Source: Flavobacteriaceae bacterium D16
Lineage (GTDB): Bacteria > Bacteroidota > Bacteroidia > Flavobacteriales > Flavobacteriaceae
Length of the DNA: 64,000 bases
Direction of reading: 5' to 3'
Assembly (NCBI GenBank): GCA_021295155.1
Contig: JAJTJC010000033.1
Span: forward strand, 62,001-126,000
The notes beneath the pieces are model-generated. The model was not told the DNA's origin. It saw nothing but the letters and a program-made list of their open reading frames with translations, and ran no database searches. Every line of letters starts with the position of its first letter. Positions within the stretch are counted from its first letter, which is position 1. Positions 50,962-59,834 of the stretch are shown piece after piece. A program made the position numbers and the translations under genes.

Positions 50962-50995
50962 AAGAAAGAAGGCAGGCCATATTGGCCTGCCTTGT
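50962..50995 (-). terminator. Rho-independent terminator after the sulfatase gene
   Basis: AAGGCAGGCCA pairs almost perfectly with TGGCCTGCCTT around a 3-base loop. On the minus strand it is followed by CTTTCTTT. Confidence 0.8.
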
Positions 50996-51005
50996 TGCTT
51001 TTGGG

Positions 51006-52532
51006 TTAATTTGGATTTTGCTGGAGTTTCTCAAGTACTCTTTCCAGGTTAAAACTACCCGGCTTCTGGCGGGGTGGGAATTCCTGGTAGGTGGCTAAAT
51101 GTTGAGAAACATAAGAAACTGCAGGGAGAATTAAATACACCCTGTCAAAACGCCACATATTGTATCTTTCTGCCTCATGATCGGCTCTTTCAAAAGGATC
51201 ACCTCGCATATCAAACAATTTCGGTACTCGCAAAGTAACCATAGGTTCCTGCCATACTTCAAAACCATGTGCCCGCTGCTCCATAAATACCATCTTCCAA
51301 CGATTGTACCTGAGGTTTGCCAGTTGTCCGTCATCCGTCCAGTAAAAGAATTCCTTCCGTGGAGCTTCTTTTACCTCTCCCTTAAAGTAGGGAAGTAGGT
51401 TATAACCGTCAAGGTGTACTTTAAAATTGCGTCCATTGGCCGAATGCCCTTTCAGGAGTTTTTGCTTGATGTTGGGCTCGCCCACCGCTGCCAGCAGGGT
51501 AGGAACCATATCTTCATGCGAAAACACATCATTGTAGACAGTTCCGGGTTTTATAACGCCGGGCCACTTGATTACCGTAGGGACCCTGTAACCACCATCC
51601 CAGTTAGAATTTTTTTCGTTGCGGAAAGGGGTCATACCGCCATCAGGCCAGGAAAAGACTTCGGCACCGTTATCCGAAGAATACATTACAATGGTATTTT
51701 CGTCTAAACCAAGTTCTTCCAGTTTATCCAGTATCTGCCCTACATGTTTGTCATGTTCCACCATGCCATCAGCATAGATGCCCAGGCCTGTTACCCCGTC
51801 AGATTCTGGCTTTAAATGGGTATTAACATGCATCCTGGTAGTGTTGTACCACAAGAAGAAAGGTTTTTTCTCCTTGGCCGAACGCTCCATAAAATCTATG
51901 GCGCCAGCGGTGACTTCATCATCCACGGTCTCCATACGTTTTTTTGTAAGCGGGCCGGTATCTTCAATTTTACCATCGGAGGATGATCTGATTACACCCC
52001 TTGGACCAAAGTTTTTCTTGAATTCTGCAGATTTTGGGTAATCCGGATGTTCCGGCTCCTCTTCTGCATTGAGGTGGTAGAGGTTGCCAAAAAATTCATC
52101 GAAACCGTGATTTGTAGGCAAATGTTCATCCAGGTCGCCGAGGTGGTTTTTACCATATTGGGCAGTTTTGTAGCCATGATTTTTCAGCAGTTCTGCAAGG
52201 GTAGGATCCTTTTCAGAAAGGCCTTCCTCGGCCCCTGGTAATCCTACCTTCAGTAATCCTGTTCTGAATGGGCTCTGGCCAGTAATAAAAGCGGCCCTTC
52301 CAGCGGTACAACTCTGTTGGCCGTACCAATCTGTAAATAAGGCGCCTTCATTGGCGATGCGGTCAATGTTTGGGGTTTTATATCCCATCATGCCCCTGTT
52401 GTAACAGCTCGGATTAAACCAGCCGATATCATCTCCCCAAATAACTACGATATTTGGCTTGTCCTGTGCATGTACCATCGCAGAGGTAAAAAACAGGAGT
52501 ACCACCATGAATGGAGTTAAGATTTTTTTCAT
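51006..52532 (-). CDS. Formylglycine-dependent arylsulfatase
   Basis: 508 residues with a signal peptide (MVVLLFFTSAMVHAQ). The sulfatase core starts NIVVIWGDDIGW (metal-binding Asp pair), and the active-site signature SCTAGRAAFITG has Cys 75 in C-x-A-x-R, the site oxidised to formylglycine. A further conserved element is GYKTAQYGKNHLGD. It is followed by a terminator. Directly upstream (71 bp) lies a gene for a formylglycine-generating enzyme, so the maturase and its likely substrate are made together. The natural sulfate ester is unknown and could be algal polysaccharide or another sulfated compound. Confidence 0.93.
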   Translation of the reverse strand: MKKILTPFMVVLLFFTSAMVHAQDKPNIVVIWGDDIGWFNPSCYNRGMMGYKTPNIDRIANEGALFTDWYGQQSCTAGRAAFITGQSPFRTGLLKVGLPGAEEGLSEKDPTLAELLKNHGYKTAQYGKNHLGDLDEHLPTNHGFDEFFGNLYHLNAEEEPEHPDYPKSAEFKKNFGPRGVIRSSSDGKIEDTGPLTKKRMETVDDEVTAGAIDFMERSAKEKKPFFLWYNTTRMHVNTHLKPESDGVTGLGIYADGMVEHDKHVGQILDKLEELGLDENTIVMYSSDNGAEVFSWPDGGMTPFRNEKNSNWDGGYRVPTVIKWPGVIKPGTVYNDVFSHEDMVPTLLAAVGEPNIKQKLLKGHSANGRNFKVHLDGYNLLPYFKGEVKEAPRKEFFYWTDDGQLANLRYNRWKMVFMEQRAHGFEVWQEPMVTLRVPKLFDMRGDPFERADHEAERYNMWRFDRVYLILPAVSYVSQHLATYQEFPPRQKPGSFNLERVLEKLQQNPN

Positions 52533-52603
52533 AAGAATTTTTGTTTTTGGATGATTTTTTTTTTTGATATTAGGCGTGAAGATAAAAATAATTTCAAGAA
52601 ATG

Positions 52604-53800
52604 CTAATTGGATACATAGTCTTTAACACATCGGAAACCTGTGTGTAGCATCCCGGTGTCCTGGGAAGTAGGCATCCTTGCAGAAACCCTGTAACTGGAA
52701 CAGTAGTTGTCATTGCATAAAAATGACCCGCCCCGAACTACTCGTCTGGGGTCATAACGGTTCCGGCTGTAATTGCTTTCCGATGGCCCCTTGGGATTCT
52801 TGGCTATTTGTTCCGGATCAAAGCTTTGGTAATAGGATTCGTCAAACCAATCCGCACAGATTTCCCAAACATTGCCTGCCATATCGTAAAGTCCATAACC
52901 GTTGGGCTCAAACGATTTTACGGGGGCCGAATAATAATAGCCGTCCTCCTCATTGTTCTTTGTGGGGAACGTACCTGTCCAGTAATTACATTTAGGGTCT
53001 CCGGTTTCCACATATTCCATTCCCCAAGGGTAAATAGCGTCTTCAATGCCACCCCTTGCAGCCCATTCCCATTCTGCTTCGGTTGGCAGTCGCTTTCCGG
53101 CCCACTTGGCATACTCCAGGGCGTCAAAGTAGGCAATATGTACCACAGGGTGGTTATCCTTTCCTTCAATAGTGCTTCCCGGGCCCTGGGGTTGTTTCCA
53201 ATTGGCCCCGTTTACCCACCGCCACCATTGGGAAAAATCAAAAAGGTTCTGTACTTCTTCTGGTTGCACAAAAACCATTGATCCCGGTTGAAGGGCTTCG
53301 TCCGGGGGTTTAGGTGTGCCAGGGGGTACTTGTTTTTTGAGTTCTTCCCAGTCCACCGGTCGTTCTGCGATTGTCACATATCCAGTCGCCTCTACAAAAT
53401 CTCTGAATTGTGCATTGGTAACCTCATGGGTATCCATATAAAACGCATCAACATAAACCTTGTGTTTTGGAAACTCCCTTGGTAGTGCCCATTGGGTATC
53501 GCTTGCTCCCATTTCAAAGGTACCGGCAGGGATTAATACCATATCGTTATCTGGCATTTTGCTTTCTTCAATACTTGAGTTTGCATCATGCCTGATTGGT
53601 TCTGGCGTCAAATCACCATTCTTATTGGCCAATATAGCCGCCCTTCCACTTGCTTTTTCACAATTGGAATGGTCTACCATGCTGTCCGTACTTTCTTGAA
53701 CGGACATCTGGGGAGAATTATCTAAATCTTTTGCATCCTTACTTGATTCCTTACAAGCAGCCAGGAAAACCAATAACAGAACAGGAAATATTTTATTCAT
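52604..53800 (-). CDS. Formylglycine-generating enzyme (SUMF1-type sulfatase maturase), lipoprotein
   Basis: 398 residues with a lipoprotein signal (MNKIFPVLLLVFLAACKESS). The FGE-sulfatase fold runs from about 90 to 395 (MVLIPAGTFEMGASDTQW, AKWAGKRLPTEAEWEWAARG, GNVWEICADW). The two catalytic copper-binding Cys are present as CNDNYC in VVRGGSFLCNDNYCSSYRVS, the same spacing as in human SUMF1 Cys336/Cys341, so it is likely a true oxygen-dependent sulfatase maturase rather than a non-catalytic relative. It lies just before the sulfatase gene on the same strand. Confidence 0.93.
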   Translation of the reverse strand: MNKIFPVLLLVFLAACKESSKDAKDLDNSPQMSVQESTDSMVDHSNCEKASGRAAILANKNGDLTPEPIRHDANSSIEESKMPDNDMVLIPAGTFEMGASDTQWALPREFPKHKVYVDAFYMDTHEVTNAQFRDFVEATGYVTIAERPVDWEELKKQVPPGTPKPPDEALQPGSMVFVQPEEVQNLFDFSQWWRWVNGANWKQPQGPGSTIEGKDNHPVVHIAYFDALEYAKWAGKRLPTEAEWEWAARGGIEDAIYPWGMEYVETGDPKCNYWTGTFPTKNNEEDGYYYSAPVKSFEPNGYGLYDMAGNVWEICADWFDESYYQSFDPEQIAKNPKGPSESNYSRNRYDPRRVVRGGSFLCNDNYCSSYRVSARMPTSQDTGMLHTGFRCVKDYVSN

Positions 53801-53803
53801 AAA

Positions 53804-54226
53804 TCAAAAATTGAAATAAACCCCGACAGTACCCCGTTCACCAATTTCAGTAAACAATCCAAACTTTTCAGAGATAGCAAATGAAATACCCAAATACGGA
53901 TAAATGTCAAATGATCCGGCAAAACTACCTATTTCCGCACCCGGATACAGATCCAGTCTTTCCGGTAGCCCTAAAACCTCTTTCAAATGAAGGTCCACGA
54001 GACCAAAAAAGGAAGTTTCCCGCTCACTGTCTTCAAAATAAAACTCCACACCGGCTCCTGCTGATATCAAATTACTGAAGCCGTGATCATACAAAACCGA
54101 GAGCCCATTGCCCCTCCCATAATAGGCCCATGCCACATTTATTCGATCCTCCCCTTCACCCTCATAAGCACTTTGTGCAAAAGCCATGAACGAACCCATG
54201 AATAAAAAGCAAACCAATACGAACAT
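53804..54226 (-). CDS. Small exported barrel-like protein upstream of the FGE gene
   Basis: The ATG at 54226 (MFVLVCFLFMGSFMAFAQ follows the first Lys pair) gives a signal peptide and 140 residues, preferred over 54271, which would add a hydrophilic lead. The body alternates strands (INVAWAYYGRGNGLSVLY, ISAGAGVEFYFEDSE, DIYPYLGISFAISEKFGLF) and ends TVGVYFNF, as in small outer-membrane barrels. It ends 3 bp before the FGE start, so the three genes are one unit. The function is unknown. Confidence 0.7.
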   Translation of the reverse strand: MFVLVCFLFMGSFMAFAQSAYEGEGEDRINVAWAYYGRGNGLSVLYDHGFSNLISAGAGVEFYFEDSERETSFFGLVDLHLKEVLGLPERLDLYPGAEIGSFAGSFDIYPYLGISFAISEKFGLFTEIGERGTVGVYFNF

Positions 54227-54381
54227 CTTAATTGATGAGTGCCAACAAATCGATTTGGTAAATAAGGTCATATTAGGGAAATAATTTAATTAGCAATTCC
54301 TGGGAATATGAGTTTGGAAACACCCTTGGGTAGCTGTAGAGTTTGCATTCTGATTATTTAGGCTTTTTGGGCCATATGAAA

Positions 54382-55107
54382 TCACAAAGAATAGGTTAGG
54401 GTTATGCCATATCTAAAAACCGGTAAGACGGTATTTTGTCTTAGTTTATTATCATTGAATTCAAAGTCTGCATTGATCAAATCGAAGATGCTGTAACTTT
54501 TTAGGGCTTCGTTTAATTCGTCATAAAATTCATCCGGCGGGGGGATCACATTGTCCAATTTAAAGTTATAGTTCCCTGCCCCGGGACCGGCAATTAAAAA
54601 ATCAATACCCAGGCGATTGGAAACTTTCAATTTATAACCGATCATTAATCCCAGGGAGGCTACATTAATTTTACCTTTATAGAATACATCAAAGGATTCG
54701 TCCTGGCTATTGATAAAAGTACCGATCAGGTCAGATTTATAGTTGACCCATTTCAAATAGGCGCCAAAATAAAAGCCACTGGTCATTCCATTTTTTTTCT
54801 CGTTGAGATAATATCGAACTTCTGGAATGATTTTCAGCCCTGAATAGGTTAATTCGTTGGTTTGTAATTGAGGCCGGTCGATTCCGGAAAGCTTAATCAA
54901 CCCCTCTTCGCCCTTGTATCCGGCAGCTAAACGCACCCCGATGTGCTTACCAAAAGCGCGCTCATAAGTAAATAAATAGGCTCCGTTAATGAGGTCTGTA
55001 GCCGTAATACCTATTTCGGAATTTCTTATTTTCTCGTCTTCTATTTGTTGGGCTTGTAAGGGAGCAAGCAACAAGCTAAAAATCAGTAGAAACAAACAAT
55101 TTTTCAT
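54382..55107 (-). CDS. Outer-membrane beta-barrel protein
   Basis: 241 residues with a signal peptide (NCLFLLIFSLLLAPLQAQ). Strands such as GVRLAAGYKGEEGLIKL, GFYFGAYLKWVNYKS and SLGLMIGYKLKVSNRLGI indicate a DUF3575-like or porin-type barrel ending FRYGITLTYSL. It is separated from the sulfatase unit by 155 bp. The function is unknown. Confidence 0.75.
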   Translation of the reverse strand: MKNCLFLLIFSLLLAPLQAQQIEDEKIRNSEIGITATDLINGAYLFTYERAFGKHIGVRLAAGYKGEEGLIKLSGIDRPQLQTNELTYSGLKIIPEVRYYLNEKKNGMTSGFYFGAYLKWVNYKSDLIGTFINSQDESFDVFYKGKINVASLGLMIGYKLKVSNRLGIDFLIAGPGAGNYNFKLDNVIPPPDEFYDELNEALKSYSIFDLINADFEFNDNKLRQNTVLPVFRYGITLTYSL

Positions 55108-55656
55108 ACGATAAAGGAGTCTGAAAGACCTTATTTAGAAATGGATGAATTATTAGACAAAAGAGGTATGTGTGGCTACAATAGTACAAAAAAAAACACT
55201 AAAATTATTATTATCCATCCATAAATAGACCGAGCTATTGTTAATGGGCAGCGGCATTCTAAATCTTTGAACAACTGAATTAGTAAACAGCTGAAAATAA
55301 AACATATACCCAGGTTAGCTATACAAGAAAAAAAGGGGGAGTAAATTCAGACAGACCACTACAGATTAGCATTGATAATACGGTCACATTCATGGATGGG
55401 ACTGGGAAATTTTTTGCAATCAGTCATGGTGGGAGAAGGGTATTTCAGACTAACATTCTACAACAGTAAATTATGCGAAATTGAATATTTCTCGCGATAT
55501 AGTTTACCCTTCGACTATTTAGGAACAGGTTTTTTATTGTGCTTCTTTTTTTCTCTTTTGGTTATAACGCTTAGTTTTAATCCTACAAGTTACTACCCGC
55601 CAGGCTGGGATGTGAATTACTGATTTAAATTTATGATTCAAACTTAGGGACTAATT
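55108..55656. other. AT-rich divergent intergenic region
   Basis: About 550 bases. A reading frame at 55372-55623 (83 residues, one hydrophobic stretch FLLCFFFSLLVITLSF) exists but has no family signature, weak coding character and no convincing ribosome site. It is not called. No regulon palindrome was seen. Confidence 0.4.
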
Positions 55657-56712
55657 ATGAGGTATTTAATTTGTTTCTGTCTTTGTCTTTTGGCCCTGAT
55701 CCCTATAAATGCTCAGGAAAAAGAAAGCTATTATCGGGAAATGCAGAGTAGGCATGCCGAAGAAAACGGCTATGACATTACTTATCGTCGGAACTACTTT
55801 GAGCATATTATTTTGAGAATGGAACTCAGTTCAGATGCGTCACGACTTCAATTTTTGAGTGGGCGAGCAGAGGAATTACTAAACATTAGGCCCGCAGCCG
55901 AATATAATTTGGGATTTTCATTTCACTACAAATGGCTGGGTATCGGATTCAGTTTTACACCTAAATTTCTATTGAATACCCAGAATATTGAGGAGCTCAA
56001 CAACAGCGAATCACTAGGCATAAACTTCAATTTCTTCTATTCAGACAGATGGGTACAGGAGCTGGGTTATAGTTATTACAAAGGGTTTTTCAGGGCTGGC
56101 CCTCAAAGATTAGTCGATTTGGGAGCTGTGGTTTTGGACGATACCAGTTTGAAAACAATTCAAGGCAGTACTTTTTTTATTGTAAACCCGAATTACTCGT
56201 TTCGTGCACATTACGTACAAACAGAACGCCAGTTGAAGAGCGCGGGAAGCTTCATTCCCAGGTTACGTTACTCCTATAGTTTCTTCGAACCCAATTTTAA
56301 AAACCTCCCTAACCTGGAAAAAGTAGTGCAAATCAACAGCCTGGATATAAGCGCCCAGATAGGTTATTTATACTCTTTGGTGTATGATCAGAAGTGGATT
56401 GTAACCCTGGGGCTTCATCCTGGTATTGGGTATAACTACTCTGTCAACCAATTCGACGGTGCTAGTTTGGGGTCGAGAACATTCCACAGTACTACTCTTG
56501 CTTTGGATAGTGAAATTTCGGTGGGTTACAACGATTATCGATGGTTTTTTGGAGCTGCTTATAATTGGAGAAATTATAATTATGTCAACAATCAAAAAAA
56601 TCAATTTACACGGGACTTTGCCAATTTTAATATTTACCTGGGTTACCGATTTAATGACAATAAACCGATGCGGAATACCCTGGGTTGGTTTGAGGACAAC
56701 TTAGGATTTTAA
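55657..56712 (+). CDS. DUF4421-like exported protein
   Basis: 351 residues with a signal peptide (YLICFCLCLLALIPINAQ). A conserved-looking N-terminal part (FEHIILRMELSSDASRLQFL) is followed by barrel strands (YNLGFSFHYKWLGIGFSFTP, YSDRWVQELGYSYYKGFF) and ends FNIYLGYRFNDNKPM. The central statement FSFHYKWLGIGFSF resembles DUF4421, a Bacteroidota outer-membrane family of unknown function. It is followed by the repeat region. Confidence 0.7.
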   Translation: MRYLICFCLCLLALIPINAQEKESYYREMQSRHAEENGYDITYRRNYFEHIILRMELSSDASRLQFLSGRAEELLNIRPAAEYNLGFSFHYKWLGIGFSFTPKFLLNTQNIEELNNSESLGINFNFFYSDRWVQELGYSYYKGFFRAGPQRLVDLGAVVLDDTSLKTIQGSTFFIVNPNYSFRAHYVQTERQLKSAGSFIPRLRYSYSFFEPNFKNLPNLEKVVQINSLDISAQIGYLYSLVYDQKWIVTLGLHPGIGYNYSVNQFDGASLGSRTFHSTTLALDSEISVGYNDYRWFFGAAYNWRNYNYVNNQKNQFTRDFANFNIYLGYRFNDNKPMRNTLGWFEDNLGF

Positions 56713-56737
56713 TATATAAAAATGGTCACAGCTCATA

Positions 56738-56915
56738 CCGGCCAAGTTCGTTCCTGCGTGGGCTTACCATAGTATAGCGCCAAAGCGCCAACTACGGTAT
56801 AGACTTCTCGCCCCAGTTTTTGTAAACAAAAAAATCCTGACTATAAACTCAGGATATCCTCTCAGTTCGTGACCCGGCTGCCCGCCCGGCCAAGTCCGTT
56901 CGGACGGGGGGCTTC
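56738..56915. repeat. tRNA-tail repeat, copy A (full unit plus start of a second)
   Basis: Segment 56760-56816 (GGCTTACCATAGTATAGCGC onward to CCCCAG) is nearly identical to 59876-59932 in copy B. A terminator-like hairpin ATCCTGA...TCAGGAT follows near 56833-56855. Then comes CGTGACCCGGCTG, which looks like the 3' end of a tRNA (compare CGTGACCTGGCTG at tRNA-Lys). This runs into GCCCGCCCGGCCAAGTCCGT and its palindrome GTCCGTTCGGAC, also shared with copy B. The 3' tRNA relic is present without the tRNA body. Confidence 0.75.
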
Positions 56916-57148
56916 ATTAAACCTTCTGAAACATAATTGAAAGTCTTTCAACTATGTTTCAACAATGAATCAAAAGTATACGTTTTTGAATCATAGTTGT
57001 TTAGTAGGATATTTCTTTAATCGTGAACTTCAAGATGGTTATAAAAGAAGATGCTCAGGGCTTCGGTTATGATCAGGTACTACGAAGTTTACGCCCCCTC
57101 TTCCTTAGCCTCCTTTTACATAAGTAGGAAACTGATAAAACGTTAGAT

Positions 57149-58705
57149 ATGAGAAACATTTTTTATTATTTGATCGCCATGCTATTTGCCCTGGTTTCCT
57201 GTGATAAGGACATGCCGGAAACGCAGGAAATAGACGCAACACTTGCAGGAGAGGAGCTTATCAAAGTTGATCTGGCTGCAAAAAAATTAACGACTACGGT
57301 AACAGGTACGCAAGACCCTGCACAGGATGTGGCCGCCGTACAAAATGCCGTGGATAATTATGATCATGTTACCCTGAGCGGTACCTTTGATTTTGGCTCG
57401 GACGAGGCTACAGGGGGCATAGACATTACCCGTGAAAATGTAGTTCTACAGGGTCCGGCTACTATCCTAAACGGAGTTAAGTTTCAGTTTATTCCTGAGC
57501 TCGGTGAAGCGAGAACTCCAATAAATATTACCGCGCCAGGGGTACAGATACATGACATTGAATTTGTCTGTGACTTCGATGGTATCCTCATAAACGTAGA
57601 GAAAGACGGTAAGCCAGTAATTATTGAAGGTAACACTATAAGTTCCAATCTTTTTGGTGCCGGAGTAGCAGCAAAAGCCACTCCAGGGGGTATTAAAGTG
57701 CTCAAGAATACCATAGAATCCTTCTTTAATTTTTATGCATCGGAAACTACAGGCAGCACGGAAATAGCCAATAATGATATGGTTGCTGGGTATGATTGTG
57801 TTTTTATGTTCACGTTCAATAATAAATTGGATATTATCAACAATGACATGCACGTTTTAGACGGTGGTTTCGAAAGTATGTTTATTGGCTCATGGGTGGT
57901 CACCTCAGCCACAGGGCCGGAATGGGGGGACAATCCACCCGTCAGAATAATTGGCAATACCATTGCTGTTGAAGGTATGGATGCTGCCGGGATAATTGTG
58001 GGCACCTCGGCCAGTGGGATAAATAATGTCCTGGTCAAGGACAATACCCTTACTGGTACTGCAGGTTTTTCCGGATTATTGAAAGAACCCTATGGCCACA
58101 ATAACAAGTTTATCAACAATGACCTAAGCGGCCTAACTACCTACAGCCCACAAATATGGGTGATGGGAGGTAGCGATAATCACTACCAAAACAACAAACT
58201 CGGACGTGTAGACCCCAGTCCCTGGGCTGGATTTTTCCCTGCCTTCCAAAATGCTGCCACCTTGGTTACTACCATCAATTGGCATGAGAATGATGGCTTG
58301 GACACACCAGATCCCTTAAATCACGGCAATCATTTTAGCAATAATGACTATACCATGACAGGAGTAACCGGCTGGTCCGAGAATCCTGAATCCATTGGAG
58401 CCGTGTTATTACTTGATTTCTTGCAGAAATTTAATGCTGATGGTTCTCCTTTTGAAGAAGATTTTGTCATGGAAAACTTTATTAATGAGAAAAGGTTTAC
58501 TGAAGGAACTGACGTTTGTAACCAGGTGCTCGACCTGAATCCGGGTGCAAATCACATCGCTGGTGCGAAGGCCTGTGAGGTGCAAGCTAAAAAAGCAGAC
58601 AAACAGCTGGTACAAAAGCAACAGGAGGTTTTTGGTAAAAGGATTATGGAAAGGCATCAAAAAAGAGCCAAAATCTTAAAAGAAAAAAAGAACATAAAGT
58701 TCTGA
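57149..58705 (+). CDS. Right-handed parallel beta-helix lipoprotein
   Basis: 518 residues with a lipobox (IAMLFALVSCDKDMPE). From about 65 to 400 the sequence shows short repeating strand-turn units with Asn and Gly (VIIEGNTISSNLF, GGIKVLKNTIESFF, VRIIGNTIAVEGM, VLVKDNTLTGTAG), the pattern of PbH1/NosD-like beta-helices. A basic coiled C-terminus (KKADKQLVQKQQEVFGKRIM) follows. The fold often binds or cleaves polysaccharide, but no lyase catalytic set can be assigned. It lies between the two repeat copies. Confidence 0.82.
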   Translation: MRNIFYYLIAMLFALVSCDKDMPETQEIDATLAGEELIKVDLAAKKLTTTVTGTQDPAQDVAAVQNAVDNYDHVTLSGTFDFGSDEATGGIDITRENVVLQGPATILNGVKFQFIPELGEARTPINITAPGVQIHDIEFVCDFDGILINVEKDGKPVIIEGNTISSNLFGAGVAAKATPGGIKVLKNTIESFFNFYASETTGSTEIANNDMVAGYDCVFMFTFNNKLDIINNDMHVLDGGFESMFIGSWVVTSATGPEWGDNPPVRIIGNTIAVEGMDAAGIIVGTSASGINNVLVKDNTLTGTAGFSGLLKEPYGHNNKFINNDLSGLTTYSPQIWVMGGSDNHYQNNKLGRVDPSPWAGFFPAFQNAATLVTTINWHENDGLDTPDPLNHGNHFSNNDYTMTGVTGWSENPESIGAVLLLDFLQKFNADGSPFEEDFVMENFINEKRFTEGTDVCNQVLDLNPGANHIAGAKACEVQAKKADKQLVQKQQEVFGKRIMERHQKRAKILKEKKNIKF

Positions 58706-58736
58706 ATGGTGCAACCAAGACGTTTAGCTTAAAGTA

Positions 58737-58774
58737 AGAAAAGCCTGGGAACAAAAGTTTTCGGGCTTTTTTGA
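58737..58774 (+). terminator. Rho-independent terminator of the beta-helix gene
   Basis: AAAAGCCTG pairs with CGGGCTTTT around an A-rich/T-rich stem, followed by T residues. Confidence 0.75.
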
Positions 58775-58842
58775 ATATAATTTAACGTGAATATTCTACC
58801 TGTGTGCGGATAAGGAAAAAGGAGATGACAGTGTGTTTACTG

Positions 58843-59715
58843 TTATGATCCTTCGGGCATTAACGCTGTAGCTGCCAATCCATCAATAAGTTCTTCACAC
58901 CCCCCGTTTTTTAGGTAGGTAGCGTGGGAATTGATGTTTTCAAATTTTTGCCCGGTGATCTTTTCGCACAATAGCTCTGCCCCGGTCAGTTTTTTAAATG
59001 TTTTCAGAATTCGCTTAGCTGGTTTGTTCTTGAAATAGGGGGGGATTTTACCCGGGTTTTTCCTGCACCATTGAAAGGTTTGCATCCAAATCGCGGCACT
59101 AAGGGCACCACAGGCATTTCCACTTAGGCCGAGACCACCTGCAAATCCCGCCACCATAAGGATTTCTTCCTCACTGCCTCCCATTTTTCTTACCACTTCA
59201 GAGGCACAGCTCGCTGGTTTTTCGGTAAGGGTAATATCCGTTTGGTCCAGGCCTTCTTTGGCGGATTGAATAGCCTCAGGTGCCCATGCTTCAGCGAGAT
59301 CAAAACACTTACTGTTTTCCATCCCTTTCAAGGTGGTACTAACCATTAGTCTGGCAATGCCCAATATATTGCTTAAACTGTATCCAAGGATTTCCCCACA
59401 ATTCACCGTTTTTGATCGTTTTTCAAAGGAAGTTATAAGTTCTTTTGTGGCCCTAATGGCCACTGCAGTAGCAAGTCCTTGATCTTTATGTCGTCTGTAG
59501 GATTCTGCTCCCACTGCTAATGCTGCTCCCCATATCATGCCGCATTGCTGGCTTTGATTCATAATTCCGCCAGCCAAGGGGTTTAACGCCAGCTCGGTGA
59601 GTTCATTTGGGTTTCCAAATTCACGATTTAAAATATGAGCAAAGGTGTGCGAGCAGGCACCGCATTCTTTGAAAACCGTTTTGGTAGCTGGCAATTGTTT
59701 TTTTGAAGATTCCAT
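58843..59715 (-). CDS. C_GCAxxG_C_C-type redox protein
   Basis: The ATG at 59715 (MESSKKQLPATKTVFKECGA) gives 290 residues. It has many conserved-looking Cys: ECGACSHTF, QQCGMIWGAALA, VNCGEILGYSL, GNACGALSAAIW, LLCEKITG and NGGCEELID. This matches the GCAxxG-C-C family, which is cytoplasmic, often beside redox or metal-binding proteins, and predicted to hold a cofactor. It has its own strict regulon operator, far from the stress island, so it is a distant member of the set. It is isolated, with no operon partners. Confidence 0.8.
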   Translation of the reverse strand: MESSKKQLPATKTVFKECGACSHTFAHILNREFGNPNELTELALNPLAGGIMNQSQQCGMIWGAALAVGAESYRRHKDQGLATAVAIRATKELITSFEKRSKTVNCGEILGYSLSNILGIARLMVSTTLKGMENSKCFDLAEAWAPEAIQSAKEGLDQTDITLTEKPASCASEVVRKMGGSEEEILMVAGFAGGLGLSGNACGALSAAIWMQTFQWCRKNPGKIPPYFKNKPAKRILKTFKKLTGAELLCEKITGQKFENINSHATYLKNGGCEELIDGLAATALMPEGS

Positions 59716-59741
59716 TTTCACCTTCTTTAGCGGTCAATGTA

Positions 59742-59784
59742 AAAAGGTAAAAATCAAATAGCCTATTGCCTATGATATACATCA
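59742..59784 (-). promoter_or_regulatory. Class II operator-promoter of the C_GCAxxG gene
   Basis: Strict palindrome TGATATACATCA (59773-59784) is centred 33 bp before minus-strand TACCTTTT (59742-59749, 7 of 8 matches). The start codon follows 26 bases later. Confidence 0.75.
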
Positions 59785-59834
59785 GTAATGACCTGGAATT
59801 GTCAAAATATTATTAAGTGGGTTTTGCACTTGAT

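Noticed and set aside
55372-55623. 83-residue frame with one hydrophobic stretch
   Set aside because: No family signature, no promoter or ribosome site of note, and AT-rich surroundings. Kept only as a remark in the intergenic entry.
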